Made by a program: the position numbers and the translations under genes
Notes under the pieces: generated by a model
Seen by the model: only the letters and a program-made list of their open reading frames with translations
Database searches by the model: none
What the model was told of the DNA's origin: nothing
Part shown: positions 1-10,697 of the stretch, piece after piece
Numbering within the stretch: position 1 is the first letter of the stretch
How the letters are laid out: every line of letters begins with the position of its first letter
Assembly: GCF_000004195.4 (NCBI RefSeq)
Contig: NC_030683.2
Location: 53,147,358-53,211,357 of the forward strand
Direction of reading: 5' to 3'
DNA length: 64,000 nucleotides
Source: Xenopus tropicalis
Taxonomy: Eukaryota; Chordata; Amphibia; Anura; Pipidae

Positions 1-541
1 ACTGCATAGGCTTTGACAATAAATAATGGATTTTGCTTCTTACTTTCTTAGCATAAACATGTATGGATGGAGTGTTATTGTTTCTACCCTTTATTTGCAT
101 TATACTTTATGCAGAAAAAAAGCAAGTAGAAAGAACTTAAGTTTGTTGACTCTGGAATGCTAAAAAATAATGCTTGAATTTGAACCATATGTTTTAGACA
201 GGAAGTTAGTGTCCTTGGCAAAGAATGTTCCTAATTTGGTTGTGAAGTGAAAATATCATCACCATTTTTGGGGGGTTGATGTCCCTTAAATAAGATGTCT
301 TAGCAAGGCCTATTTTACTGTGCATTGTGCATATAGTGGCATAAATACTGAGGCCGTAAGGTATGCGACTGTAACAGGGTCTGCCCCACATGCAGCCTGA
401 TAAGAGGTCGACAGAACCAGAATGCCTATAATGTAAATGAGTCTTTTTTATTTTTTTTAATAATAACTATAGAGAAAGCAGATTCTGTAATGACTGGGAG
501 GTCCAGGTGGTAGCAGAAGCAGGCCTAGTCGGTCGGGTGCC

Positions 542-970
542 TTTGATTACGTGCGCATGCACGAAACACGTCAGGCGTAAGAGGTTTTATGAACATGAAT
601 AAAGACTAAGTTTTATTGGACTTCCTGGTTGTCCGAGGTGTTTTGCTAGCCTCTTTTGAAAATTTCGATTGATCTCGCACCCGAACCACACAGCGATGGC
701 GGTGAGTTATACTGTACTATTTGACTTTTCTTTTGAAACTGCAGCTAGATGCATTCAGCGGCAGGCCCGGGGTCTATACATCCGGCTCAGGATAATCTTT
801 AGGTACTGCACTTCTGCCAATACGTTTTTCTATCTAATTAGTTATTTGTTAAAATTTCCCAACTAATGTTCGGGTGCCGTATGTGCATATTTTAGCTTGA
901 CACGTTTGTTGATTGATTTATTTACTTTACTTTTTTCATTTCTAGTATTATTCAGGTTAGTTTTGGTGTT
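542..970. mobile_element. 429-bp insertion flanked by a 17-bp direct repeat, family unknown
   Basis: The 17-mer ctagtcggtcgggtgcc occurs at 525..541 and again at 971..987. Removing the intervening 429 bp rejoins a plausible continuous repeat that runs on at 988. A 17-bp duplication is longer than DNA transposons make and fits LINE-type target-primed insertion. The insert contains AATAAA (598..603), a segment resembling LTR R-U5 sequence, and at 696..707 the string ATGGCG directly followed by gtgagt, which looks like a start codon and splice donor. No poly(A) tail is visible at either end and no protein is recognisable. It could also be an LTR leader fragment, since a cgcacccgaac string at 675..685 loosely resembles a primer-binding site. 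Confidence 0.5.
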
Positions 971-1119
971 CTAGTCGGTCGGGTGCCCTAGGCGACCTGC
1001 CCAGCCACCTCGCCCCCACCGCTTTCCCCTCTCCCCCACCCACCCACCACACGTAAGCGCGCACATGTGAGGGAGGGAGGGAGCGCAGATGCCGTGCAGG
1101 GGGTGGCAACAGAGGTACC

Positions 1120-1190
1120 TGCCTAGCACCCCCTCACTGTTGTGCCCTAGGCAGGTGCCTCTTCTGTCTACCCCTAGGGACCCAGTGGGA
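1120..1190. repeat. Interspersed repeat segment (copy 1)
   Basis: A GC-rich block ending ctgtctacccctag shares a run of matches with 11930..12000, including a CCCCCTC stretch and gccctaggca. The family is not identified. The surrounding 988..1118 is C-rich followed by G-rich sequence. Confidence 0.5.
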
Positions 1191-1629
1191 CACTGACTAA
1201 TCAGCAATTTCAGATATGTTTATGAAAAAATAATTATTTACTTGCCTCTGACCTTGGGAACCCCCTTACTCTCATAGAAAACTGCCTTTGTGAAGGGTAA
1301 ATACTTGAGAAAATATATGTTTGCCTGTATGCCTTGCGCAGGTTCCCAGTACCTACAGATTAACTGACATGTTAAGGGAGGACCTTATCATATATCACTA
1401 AACACACTTATTTATTACAGTGTACTAATTATGTCTTTTACCCGAGCAGCAAAAGAACCATATTTCATTGCTAAAATGAGCCAAAGTGTCCTTTTCAAAT
1501 TCAAGATATCAACTAAGAGCCTTCTTAAAACAGAAGGTATTAACATGTCTCATACTACACATATAGCACTGCCCCAAAACCAAAAATTAGAAGGCTTAAT
1601 CTTCACTAAAAGGAACAGCATCATGCGAA

Positions 1630-2762
1630 AACATGTTTTGTTTTGTTTTTTAAAAAACACATAATTTAATAAAGCTTCTCTAGCAGTATCCTGCATTGAA
1701 ATCCATTTTTCAAAAAGAAAGATTTTTTTTATATTTAATTTTGAAATCTCACATGGGGCTAGCCATACTTTTCATTTCCCAGGTTGCCACAACCATCTGA
1801 CCTGTGCTCTGATAAACTTCAGTCATTCTTAACTGCTGTGCTGCAAGTTGGAGTGATATCACCCTCCTCGCAGCAGCCGATCAGCAGAACACTGGGAAGG
1901 TAGCAAAATAGCAGCTACCTGACACCTGTATTGCTTAAAGGAGAAGGAAAGGTAAAAACTAAGGAAATCTAATTGCTGATTGGTTGCCCTGCGTAACATC
2001 ACTTGAAATGCTGCACTCCATTTTTTACACAGCATGATAAATATACCCCTAAGTAAGCCTTATCAGAAAGTTCTATGTTAATACAGCCATAAGCACTTAT
2101 AGAAATGTCCTCTATTAAAAGAAACACAGAATTTCTTGTCTCCTTTTTTGTAAACGTTGTTGGGTGTCTGACTTCCTCTCTCAGAAATATCCTTCACTCC
2201 TGGGGCCAGAGTTTGCGCAGCTTTCTCCTCTCTCCCCTTTCCTGCTAATAAGAATTCATAAAACTCACTCCCCCCCACACTTAGGAATGTGTAATCTGAG
2301 ATACAAGGGCTAGAGCTGTAGCAGGAAGCTACTTAAAATGGCAGCTGCAATCATAAACAAACAGAGAAAGTTTTCTGCAGAATAAATATAGTGTTCTAGG
2401 TGGCACTAATGTGGCAAATCTATTGGCAGTAATATACCAAAATTACTTTCCTTCTCCTTTAAAGTGGTAGAAATCAGAATAGCACTCAATTGTAAATCCG
2501 GGTCTGGCTTGGGACACCTCCAGTTACATGGGAGTAGTAGAAACATTAGTTTATTTGAAAGCAGTTCTAATGTGTAGCACTGGCTTCTAAAAGAATCAGG
2601 CACAATGCACTGAGCTGGCTGCCTACACACCAATATTACAACAAAAAAAATACATTTGTTGGTTCAAGAATACAATTTTAAATGGTAGATTCAATTATTT
2701 GCTATGTAAACAGTGTAATTTAGAAATAAAAATTACACCATAAAATTCATGACAGAATTCCT
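1630..2762. repeat. Interspersed repeat, interrupted by a T2-type MITE
   Basis: The flanks 1640..1930 and 2464..2762 align in order with an uninterrupted copy at 20205..20757, for example cctgcattgaaatccatttt and ctccagttacatgggagtag. A third, partial copy lies at 50858..51095. The copy here is split by the element at 1939..2458. The family has no coding capacity and is probably a non-autonomous DNA element. Confidence 0.7.
1939..2458. mobile_element. T2/Kolobok-type MITE with TTAA target duplication
   Basis: Inverted ends start aggagaaggaaag on the left and end ctttccttctcct on the right, flanked by TTAA at 1935..1938 and 2459..2462. T2 elements of Xenopus are known for TTAA duplications and AGG-starting ends. 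The right part is the reverse complement of the element beginning at 12310, including the stretch around gtgccacctagaacac. There is no transposase. Confidence 0.75.
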
Positions 2763-2766
2763 TTAA

Positions 2767-3391
2767 AGGACATATAAACCCCACACACAAAAATCTAATC
2801 AGTGAACAGCCGCTTTGAAATCTTTCAATACCTGCCACACTGGTTGTCCAGAGGTTAATAGTAAGGCTGCAACATCCCCTTAATCACTTAGATTTGCTTA
2901 TCCTCCTGTAACCCACTCGCCCCCTCCCTCAGGAATTTGCTTTGGCTGTTGGCTTGTGGGCATGCTCGGTTGTTCTAAGCTCAGATTACTAAACACGCCT
3001 TTCAGTCTAGCAGCCAGTAAAGAGATGGCATTGCTGGTTCCCATAGAAACTCAGCTCTAGCTGTCTGCTTCAATTTTTTTCTCCCAACCAACTGAGCTCA
3101 GCTCAAGCAAAGCAGAACTTTTATCAAAGACAGTTGTGCCTGTGTGAGCCCTGTATTCTTGATTAAATGTATGGTGAATAAGGGCCTGTGTGTGTGTATG
3201 CTGTTTGCAGATTTAAATGTAACTGATTATGTATCAGGAAAAATGGCCACTGGGTGAAAGCTGCTATTTGCTTTAGGAAAATGCGATGGTGCTGGCAAAC
3301 GGAGGGGATATATGCAGTACAAATGATGGCATTTGGGTGGGGGAGACATGCCTGATATGCATTGTAGGCAAATGTAGGCTTTACATGTCCT
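2767..3391. mobile_element. T2-type MITE with TTAA target duplication
   Basis: Ends aggacatataaacccc and ...ttacatgtcct are inverted repeats of about 10 bp, flanked by TTAA (2763..2766 and 3392..3395). It is directly adjacent to the previous repeat. No ORF of note is seen inside; the interior is ordinary AT-rich MITE sequence with a short GT run near 3187. Confidence 0.65.
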
Positions 3392-3919
3392 TTAAGGCAT
3401 TATAGGTGGAGACATGCAGAGATAGGCTTCCTTTAGCCAACTGGACGATAACAACAGCAAAAACACTAGATTAGATAAACTGTTGGTAATATATTTTAAA
3501 AAGACAAATAAAATGATATTTGAAATTAATGTAGGTACTAATGCACTGGGGATCACAATAAAAAATACAAAGTTCAGACAATAGGTGACCTAAAACTGGG
3601 CAGTGGATTTTCTTTAATCAAATCTCTAAACGTACCCCTGCCTGTGGTTTCATGTTGTGAGTTGTCATGGAACACTTCAGTGATGTTCTATATACTTATA
3701 TTTAACAAGGGTTTACATTATTCCCTATATTAGAAAAGTACCTTTCCTGGTGTCACATAAAATTGCCCTAAAAGGGAGCCAAATGCACCATATATAACAT
3801 ACTCTGGAAAATAGGGACAGTTGGAAACTATGGCTGGGTAGACAGGCTGAAAATTTGCATTGTGACGTATACAACTTTGGAACAAAATTATTTGTATTCT
3901 ACCCCAGATTCAAAGATAC

Positions 3920-4292
3920 ATCAGATCAAATCATACTCTGGAATTTGCTCCCACAAACTTTCTCCCAATCTGTCTGCCCTCAAGAGATCTCTAAAAACAC
4001 ATTTATTTAGAGAAGCTTACCCTAATCTAGTTTAACATTCTCTCAGTGTGCTGCTAAAAGCAATACCCTCTGCCACACCTCTCACAACTCTGTCATGCCC
4101 ATTCCCACACCTTGTGTCTCAACCCTTTTTCCTTGTAGATTGTAAGCTCTTTTGGGCAGGGTTCTCTTCACCTCTTGTATCAGTTATTGATTGCTTTATA
4201 TGTTACTCTGTATGTCCAATGTATGAAACCCACTTATTGTACAGCGCTGCGGAATATGTTGGCGCTTTATAAATAAATGTTAATAATAATAA
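3920..4292 (+). mobile_element. 3' tail of a LINE (L2-like), 5' truncated
   Basis: The piece ends cagcgctgcggaatatgttg ... ctttataaataaatg followed by (TAA)n, a tail widespread in frog and fish genomes. Conceptual translation of 3940..4030 suggests the degenerate end of a reverse transcriptase frame (tctggaatttgctccc). The clade assignment to L2 is from memory of the tail. The same tail occurs reversed at 12644..12712. Confidence 0.65.
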
Positions 4293-5459
4293 TACTCTTA
4301 GTACACTTGTATAGTTGAAAATATATAAAAAGTCATTAAAAGTAATAGTAATTTTTTCATTTGACAAAGTTTATGTAAGAAAAACAAAAATCATGGGGTT
4401 GGGGTATAGTTACTCTGTTGCATAGAACTTGGAGTTTGACATTTCCACTGTAATGCTGCTGCTATCTAATTTAATTAATACAAATTGGTCGAGTAAGATT
4501 AAATAATGTTTGCTTGCAAAATAATCTCTATTCAATTAACTTTGCCATGGAAATATTTATCGCTTAAAAATATACCTGTTTGCATCTTTTAATTCAATAA
4601 ATGAACAGAATAGAGTAGGATTAATTTACTAATGTGACGGCAAGTTACAATATGCTAAAATGGCTGCAAAATTGTGCCCAATAATTAATGATTAAGTGTT
4701 GCACTGGGGTGTCCGGGGGCCACGTGGGGCTGTCCCCAAACTGCCAGCCAACACCTCCCCCCACTGTGTTCAGGTGTGGGAAAGAAGTGCCAAAGTTCCC
4801 AAAGAATATTGTATGTATTTATATTCAGGACCTTAACAGTGAGATATAGACACTAGATGGTCTCATTCTCTGTCTATTCTTTATTGTTTGTGGTTTAATA
4901 GTGAGTAAGTGCATACTTTCTAGAGAACCCTGGAATTTCTACCAACTTGGGTGCTTTGGTAGCTTCAGGGTTCCATTGGCATGTTCCTACTTTGCAAATG
5001 CTAGCCTTAACTTGTGCCTCAGCCTGCTTATTATGGCTTGTAATAGAATCGATGGGGAAGAAAAATAACTCCTCATTATAAATTGCTAGGTTTATAAACA
5101 CTAAGCAAATTTGCAATGTGCAGTAATCAATAGCAACCAATCAGATGTATGCTTTCATTGTTCTACCTGCAGCTGACTGAAAAAACTTAATCACTAATTG
5201 AATGCTATGCGTTACTGCCCAGCATTTATAACCTAGCTGCATATGCATGTAGGAATATTGGTTTTAAATCACGCAGCACTGTTCATCTTTCATTCACAGT
5301 TACTAGTCCATGGCAAGCAATGACTGTAGTCACAGAAAAGTATCATTAGGAAAACACAACCTGATTCCTGGCCCCTTACGCAGCTGTCAGTTTGGGCAAC
5401 TTTCCCACATCATGAAAGACTGTGAGAAAGTTACGTGTCTTACCCACCCTTAAAAGGGT

Positions 5460-5700
5460 CCTCCACCCAAAGACTATTTTGTGCATAATGAAAGAAAATG
5501 TAATTTTAAGCAGCTTCCCAGCATACATTTATTTAAAAAATTAAATTATGTTAAAGTTATTTGTAAATGTAATTGCTATGAAAAGCAGTATATGCCTTGC
5601 TGTTTACATTCCCTTAACTCCTGTCACTGACTTTTGTAACAATGTAGTGAAAGATCTGGAGGAGAACTGCCTACTGCTATATTGTTTCATTGTATATTGA
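5460..5700. repeat. T2-like interspersed repeat, copy 1
   Basis: It shares ttaaagttatttgtaaat and following sequence with 6711..6960. It starts after a ttaaaagggtcctccaccca-like end, which fits the T2 group. It is degenerate, without clear right end. Confidence 0.45.
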
Positions 5701-5737
5701 GTCTGAACAGAAAGGGATACACAAATACAATTCCCAT

Positions 5738-6029
5738 TTAAGCTGGCCATACACGCACCGATACTATCATACAAAACCCTGATATCACAAAGGCTGCAGA
5801 TATCGGTCGTCAGTCGGCCAGGTTAAAAGATTTTGATTGGGCGCTGTTGAAGGCACCCAAGCAAAATCTACGTTTTGGGCTGAATCGGCAGGTGGAGGTA
5901 GAATCTCTACTGTTTCTACCTCCATATCTGACGATTCAGCCCTGAAAGTCAATGGAGGGTGGGAACGATCTTTCCTGCAACTAATGGTCGCATGAAAGAT
6001 CACTATTGCTACGTGTATGCCCACCTTTA
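5738..6029 (-). mobile_element. Palindromic MITE, 'ggccatacac' family, copy A
   Basis: The inverted ends are taagctggccatacacg on the left and cgtgtatgcccacctttag on the right. The interior is self-complementary around the pair gattcagccctga and ggctgaatcggca. It is in the opposite orientation to the two related copies at 45973 and 58953 and more diverged. Confidence 0.7.
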
Positions 6030-6710
6030 GACAGGACTGAAATTTCTGCAGCTGGAAAGGATTGTGTAAGTTTTTTGTACTTGCTTTGTGGGATTTTTTT
6101 GTTTCTATGTGCAGCAAATCCACCCAGAGAGGTAAACAGAGGGCCTATGCACAGAATGACCGCTCACTACATAATTAAGTTATGACTGGTCCAGTTAAAA
6201 GAAAATAAAAACCTTTTATTGTCTTCTGTTAGTATTGTCTCTAAATAACGCTGCCTCTTACTGGCTGTTTTTCTTTTCTGCTAATAACGTTAGAAGTATA
6301 ATTATTCCCTTTTTAGTTGGTAAATACCAGCCAGGTGGCAATCGTAACTACAGTTTGGAAAATTGATATATAAGCACCTTCTTCAAAAGGGGCATGTTAG
6401 CAATGTTTTGGGTGAATTTTGTCACTCTTAATGGAAGTTTCAGACTTGTCAGGCTTCAAGCTGCTATAGTCAGTGTAACAGCAACGCTCTATTTGTGCAA
6501 TGCATATGAGAAGACTTACATCCTTTCTGTCTATATTTACTCCTTTCAGGGAGAGGAAATATCTCAAGGATTTTCCCCACCTGTCTCAAATCTCAGTACA
6601 GTTTGACACCAGATGTTCTAAAAAGACACTAGAAAGTAACACTTCAAATCAATGCAGTGAAAACAAACAGAAGAACAGAGTGAAAACAAGAGAGTTAAAA
6701 AAAGTGTCTT

Positions 6711-6960
6711 AAGGGGTTATAAACCTAAACATTTGCCTAATGAAAGAATGTATTTTGAAGCAACTTTACAATACACGATAATTTAAAATGTCCAGTGGTA
6801 TTAAAGTTATTTGTAAATTCAGCTGAAATTGCGATCAGTATGTGCCTGTGTATTCTGCATATCTGGTTCTGCCTCTTGACACATCTACATAGTTTGCCAT
6901 TTAGGACCAACAAGCCAAGATGCAGCAGTAATATACCACACTGCTGGATCCCCACTTCTC
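6711..6960. repeat. T2-like interspersed repeat, copy 2
   Basis: It begins ttaaggggttataaaccta and contains the same ttaaagttatttgtaaat block as 5460..5700. It is degenerate. Confidence 0.45.
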
Positions 6961-7262
6961 TAGTCCCTGGCTTGGGAAGCAAAAACAAGAAGAGTGAGTG
7001 TAAGACAAACATAGGTGGAGGGTGAATTTTTTGTTTGGGGAGGCTAAAGATGGGCCATACAAAGACTGATCTAATGTGAGACTTTGTGGAAAAAATTAAC
7101 CTCCCAACTACCTCTTGCGGTTCCCACTGACTTCCAGGGATACTGCGTAAAAGTGCAGATGGGAGTGCTTTTTATACCCTAAAATGCTTCGGATGTAAAA
7201 ATATTCATACATGCACTTCTGTGAGGGGTTCTCCATACATTTGTATTTATGATCAGTTAGCT

Positions 7263-7675
7263 TTAAGGTTGAAGTTCACCTTAAAATTAACTTTTAATAT
7301 AATGTAGACACTGATATTCTGAGGCAATTTGCAATTGGTCCTTCTATTTTTAATGTTTTTTTAGTTTTTTGTTCAGCAGCTCTCCATTTGGAATTTCAGC
7401 AGCTATCTGATTGCTAGGGTCTTATTTACCCTAGCAACCAGGTAGTGGTTTAAACAAGAGATGGGAATATGAATATTTAAGGGGCCTGCATGGAAAAATA
7501 AGCAATAAAAAATTACAATAATAATAAAATTGTAGCCTCGCCAAGCAATACTTTTTGGCTGCTGGGTCAGTGACCCTCATTTGAAAGCTGAAAAGAAGCA
7601 GAAGAAAAAGGCAATCTATTCAAGAACTATAAAAAAATTAATTAGGAAGACCAATTGCCCCTTTAGAACCACCCC
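7263..7675. mobile_element. T2-like MITE (aaggtgaac / gcccctttag ends), degenerate
   Basis: It begins ttaaggttgaagttcacctt and ends with aattgcccctttag. Interior features (gctgggtcagtgaccc, ccctagcaaccag) are ones I recall as widespread in Xenopus. The right TTAA is not preserved, so boundaries are approximate. Confidence 0.5.
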
Positions 7676-7781
7676 TTTAGATGTATTTAAGTTAGTTTTA
7701 TAGCAAGAAAGGCAGTGGGTACTGACACCCCAAGCACATTATATAGAGTGAGACCCAGTCTGTATTTACAAAACAAGCACA

Positions 7782-8294
7782 TTATATGCAGTGAGAGGTA
7801 GTGGGTAGATGTGTTTTTGCAAAATGTAGCCTGGCTTGGATGGTTGTCACATGTACCACACAGCCAGTACTTGCCAGATATTCCTGCAGCTCCTTTAATG
7901 TTGATGTAGGCCTCTTGGCAGCCTCCCTGACCAGTTTTCTTCTTGTCTTTTCATCAATTTTGGAGGGATGTCCAGTTCTTGGTAATGTCACTGTTGTGCC
8001 ATATTTTCTCCACTTGATGATGACTGTCTTCACTGTGTTCCATGGTATATCTAATGCCTTGGAAATTCTTTTGTACCCTTCTCCTGACTGATATCTTTTA
8101 GCAATTTATTATAGTTTTTTTGGTTTTCTTCCCTCCGCCTAAAAGATTTCAGTTTGTTTTTCAATTGAGTGGTACAGTTTATAGGTCACATTAAAGGTGG
8201 AAAAAGTTCTGAAATTATTTATCTTTGTCTCATTGTTGCACAGCACAGAAACCTGACATTTTACCAGGGGTGTGTAGACTTTTTATATCCACTG
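7782..8294 (-). mobile_element. Truncated Tc1-like transposon
   Basis: The + strand right end, agactttttatatccactg followed by TA, is a Tc1-type terminal repeat. Translating the minus strand gives the transposase N-terminal region: the first helix-turn-helix (SGEGYKRISKALDIPWNTVK, about 8040..8095) and the second DNA-binding segment (TVTLPRTGHPSKIDEKTRRK, within 7782..8033). The frame then jumps to a short FAKTHLPTT piece, showing an internal deletion. The catalytic domain and the left terminal repeat are absent, so this copy is dead. Confidence 0.8.
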
Positions 8295-8326
8295 TATATA
8301 TATTAAGCTTGGTAAGAGTGTATATA

Positions 8327-9876
8327 CACTGCTCAAAAAAATAAAGGGAACACAAAAATAAGACATCCTAGATCTGAATGAATGCAATATTCTTATTAAA
8401 TACTTCGTTCTTTACATAGTTGAATGTACTGACAACAAAATCACACAAAAAATATCAATGGAAATCAAATTTATCAACCCATGGAGGTCTGGATTTGGAG
8501 TCACCCTCAAAATTAAAGTGGAAAAAAACACTACAGGCTGATCCAACTTTGATGCAATGTCCTTAAAACAAGTCAAAATGAGGCTCAGTAGTGTGTGTGT
8601 CGATTCCACGTGCCTGTATGACCTCCCTACAATGCCTGGGCATGCTCCTGATGAGGTGGCGGATGGTCTCCTAAGGGATCTCCTCCCAGACCTGGACTAA
8701 AGCATCCACCAACTCCTGGACAGTCTGTGGTGCAACGTGGCGTTGGTGGATGGAGCGAGACATGATGTCCCAGATGTGCTCAATTGGATTCAGGTCTGGG
8801 GAACGTGCGGGCCAGTCCATAGCATCAATGCCTTTGTCTTGCAAGAACTGCTGACACATTCCAGCCACATGAGGTCTAGCTTTGTCTTGCATTAGGAGGA
8901 ACCCAGGGCCAACCGCATCAGCATATGGTCTCACAAGGGGTCTGAGGATCTCATCTCGGTACCTAATGGCAGTCAGGCTACCTCTGGCGAGCTAATGCCA
9001 CCCCACACCATTACTGACCCACTGCCAAACCGGTCATGCTGGAGGATGTTGCAGGCAGCAGAACGTTCTCCACGGCGTCTCCAGACTCTGTCACGTCTGT
9101 CACATGTGCTCAGTGTGAACCTGCTTTCATCTGTGAAGAGCACAGGGCACCAGTGGCGAATTTGACAATCTTGGTGTTCTCTGGCAAATGCCAAACGTCC
9201 TCCACGTTCTTGGGCTGTAACCACAACCCCCACCTGTGGACGTCGGGCCCTCATACCACCCTCATGGAGTCTGTTTCTGACCATTTGAGCAGACACATGC
9301 ACATTTGTGGCCTGCTGGAGGTTCATTTTGCAGGGCTCTGGCAGTGCTCCTCCTGTTCCTCCTTGCACAAAGGAGGAGGTAGCAGTCCTGTTGCTGGGTT
9401 GTTGCCCTCCTACGGCCTCCTCCACGTCTTCTGATGTACTGGCCTGTCTCCTGGTAGCGCCTCCATGCTCTGGACACTACACTGACAGACACAGCAAACC
9501 TTCTAGCCACAGCTCACATTGATGTGCCATCCTGGATGAGCTGCACTACCTGAGCCATTTGTGTGGGTGCATGCCCAGGCATTGTAGGGAGGTCATACAG
9601 GCATGTGGCCACACACACTACTGAGTCTCATTTTGACTTGTTTTAAGGCTATTACATTAAAGTTGAATCAGCCTGCGTGTTTTTTTCCACTTTAATTTTT
9701 AGTGTGACTCCAAATCCAGACCTCCGTGGGTTGATAAATTTGATTTCCATTGATAATTTTTGTGATTTTGTTGTCAGCACATTCAACTATGTAAAGAAAC
9801 AAGTATTTAATAAGAATATTTCATTCATTCAGATCTAGGATGTCTTATTTTTGTGTTCCCTTTATTTTTTTGAGTG
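8327..9876 (-). mobile_element. Tc1-like transposon with ~310-bp terminal inverted repeats
   Basis: Left end cactgctcaaaaaaataaag and right end ctttatttttttgagtg are inverted and flanked by TA (8325..8326 and 9877..9878). The inverted repeats reach inward to about 8645 and 9570, around 310 bp each, which is long for Tc1 elements. Total length is about 1.55 kb. It encodes one transposase on the minus strand, now broken (separate entry). Confidence 0.88.
8671..9582 (-). pseudogene. Tc1-like transposase (DD34E), inactivated
   Basis: The transposase would bind the terminal repeats and perform cut-and-paste transposition at TA. Translation starts MPGHAPTQMAQVVQLIQDGT and meets a TGA at 9514..9516, in a CpG-type CGA context. 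It continues [20 protein letters not shown] (helix-turn-helix), shifts frame near 9330, then carries FTDESRF (first Asp, codon near 9129..9131) and VMVWGGIS. About 30 bp present in the related fragment at 10570 are missing here at 8985..8990, causing another break. The third segment has QDKARPH (second Asp retained; the usual Asn is Lys) and SPDLNPIEHIWD (Glu at 8779..8781). The second Asp to Glu spacing is 34 residues, which defines DD34E. The catalytic triad therefore survives within a frame broken at least three times. Confidence 0.85.
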
Positions 9877-9892
9877 TATAATGTGTACCTGG

Positions 9893-9960
9893 GTTCATTT
9901 GAAGGGATGGAACTTGATGGACTTTGGTCTTTTTTCAACCCAACTTTACTATGTAACTAT
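9893..9960 (+). mobile_element. CR1 LINE 3' tail fragment
   Basis: It contains acttgatggactttggtctt then a ttttttcaaccc string and actatgtaac, matching the last ~70 bp of the CR1 copy at 29520..29590. It abuts the right end of the Tc1-like element. Confidence 0.7.
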
Positions 9961-10327
9961 TGGTTACTATGAACAGGATCTAATGGAACATCTAATGGTA
10001 ATTATGCCCCTAAAAATCGTATCTTCATTAAAACTCAAAAAACAACTAAAATGCGCTCAGAACCAATAATCCATAGCAACCAATCAGCAGGTGGAACAGA
10101 GATTTGGATTGAAAGGATTTAGTGAAAGATAACTTGTGAAGCTATCTGTAAGGTTCTAAAGGGTAAGTTGGGGAAAATGGTACCTGGAGCTAAAAGGAAG
10201 AAAAGGCAATGTACCTAATATTTGTATAAGCCAAATATTAGAAAAACGCTGAAGGATTAAAGCTGTACTTCCAACTTGTGGTAACAGTTGGGGGAATACT
10301 CTTTTCTGTTTTTTCTGCATCATTGAA

Positions 10328-10697
10328 CAATGTGGTTACAGCCGAAGACCGTGGAGGACGTTTGGCATTTGCCAGAGAACACCAAGACTGTCAAATTCGC
10401 CACTGGTGCACTGTGCTCTTCACAGATGAAAGCAGGTTCACACTGAGCACATGTGACAGATGTGACAGAGTCTGGAGACGCCGTGGAGAACGTTCTGCTG
10501 CCTGCAACATCCTCCAGCATGACCGGTTTGGCAGTGGGTCAGTAATGGTGTGGGGTGGCATTTCTTTCGGGGGGGCCACACAGCCCTCCATGTGCTCGCC
10601 AGAGGTAGCCTGACTGCCATTAGGTACCAAGATGAGATCCTCAGACCCCTTGTGAGACCATATGCTGATGCGGTTAGCCCTGGGTTCCTCCTAATGG
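10328..10697 (+). pseudogene. Internal fragment of Tc1-like transposase, inverted relative to the neighbour
   Basis: About 370 bp match the middle of the transposase at 8870..9230, but on the opposite strand. The frame reads RGGRLAFAREHQDCQIRHW, FTDESRFTLSTCDRCDRVW and SVMVWGGISFGG before a frameshift, then LVRPYADAV in another frame. No terminal repeats accompany it, so it is a broken piece. With the neighbour it forms an inverted pair about 1.1 kb apart. The segment retains the ~30 bp that the larger copy lost. Confidence 0.8.

Noticed and set aside
669..866. ATG-initiated frame followed by gtgagt as the missing first ZCCHC24 exon
   Set aside because: The translation has no resemblance to the N-terminal part expected for this protein, only two codons precede the donor at 702, and the sequence lies in an insertion with 17-bp flanking repeats.
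971..1207. Open frame rich in Gly/Arg/Cys on the minus strand
   Set aside because: It spans a C/G-rich low-complexity block and shows no domain or splice context.
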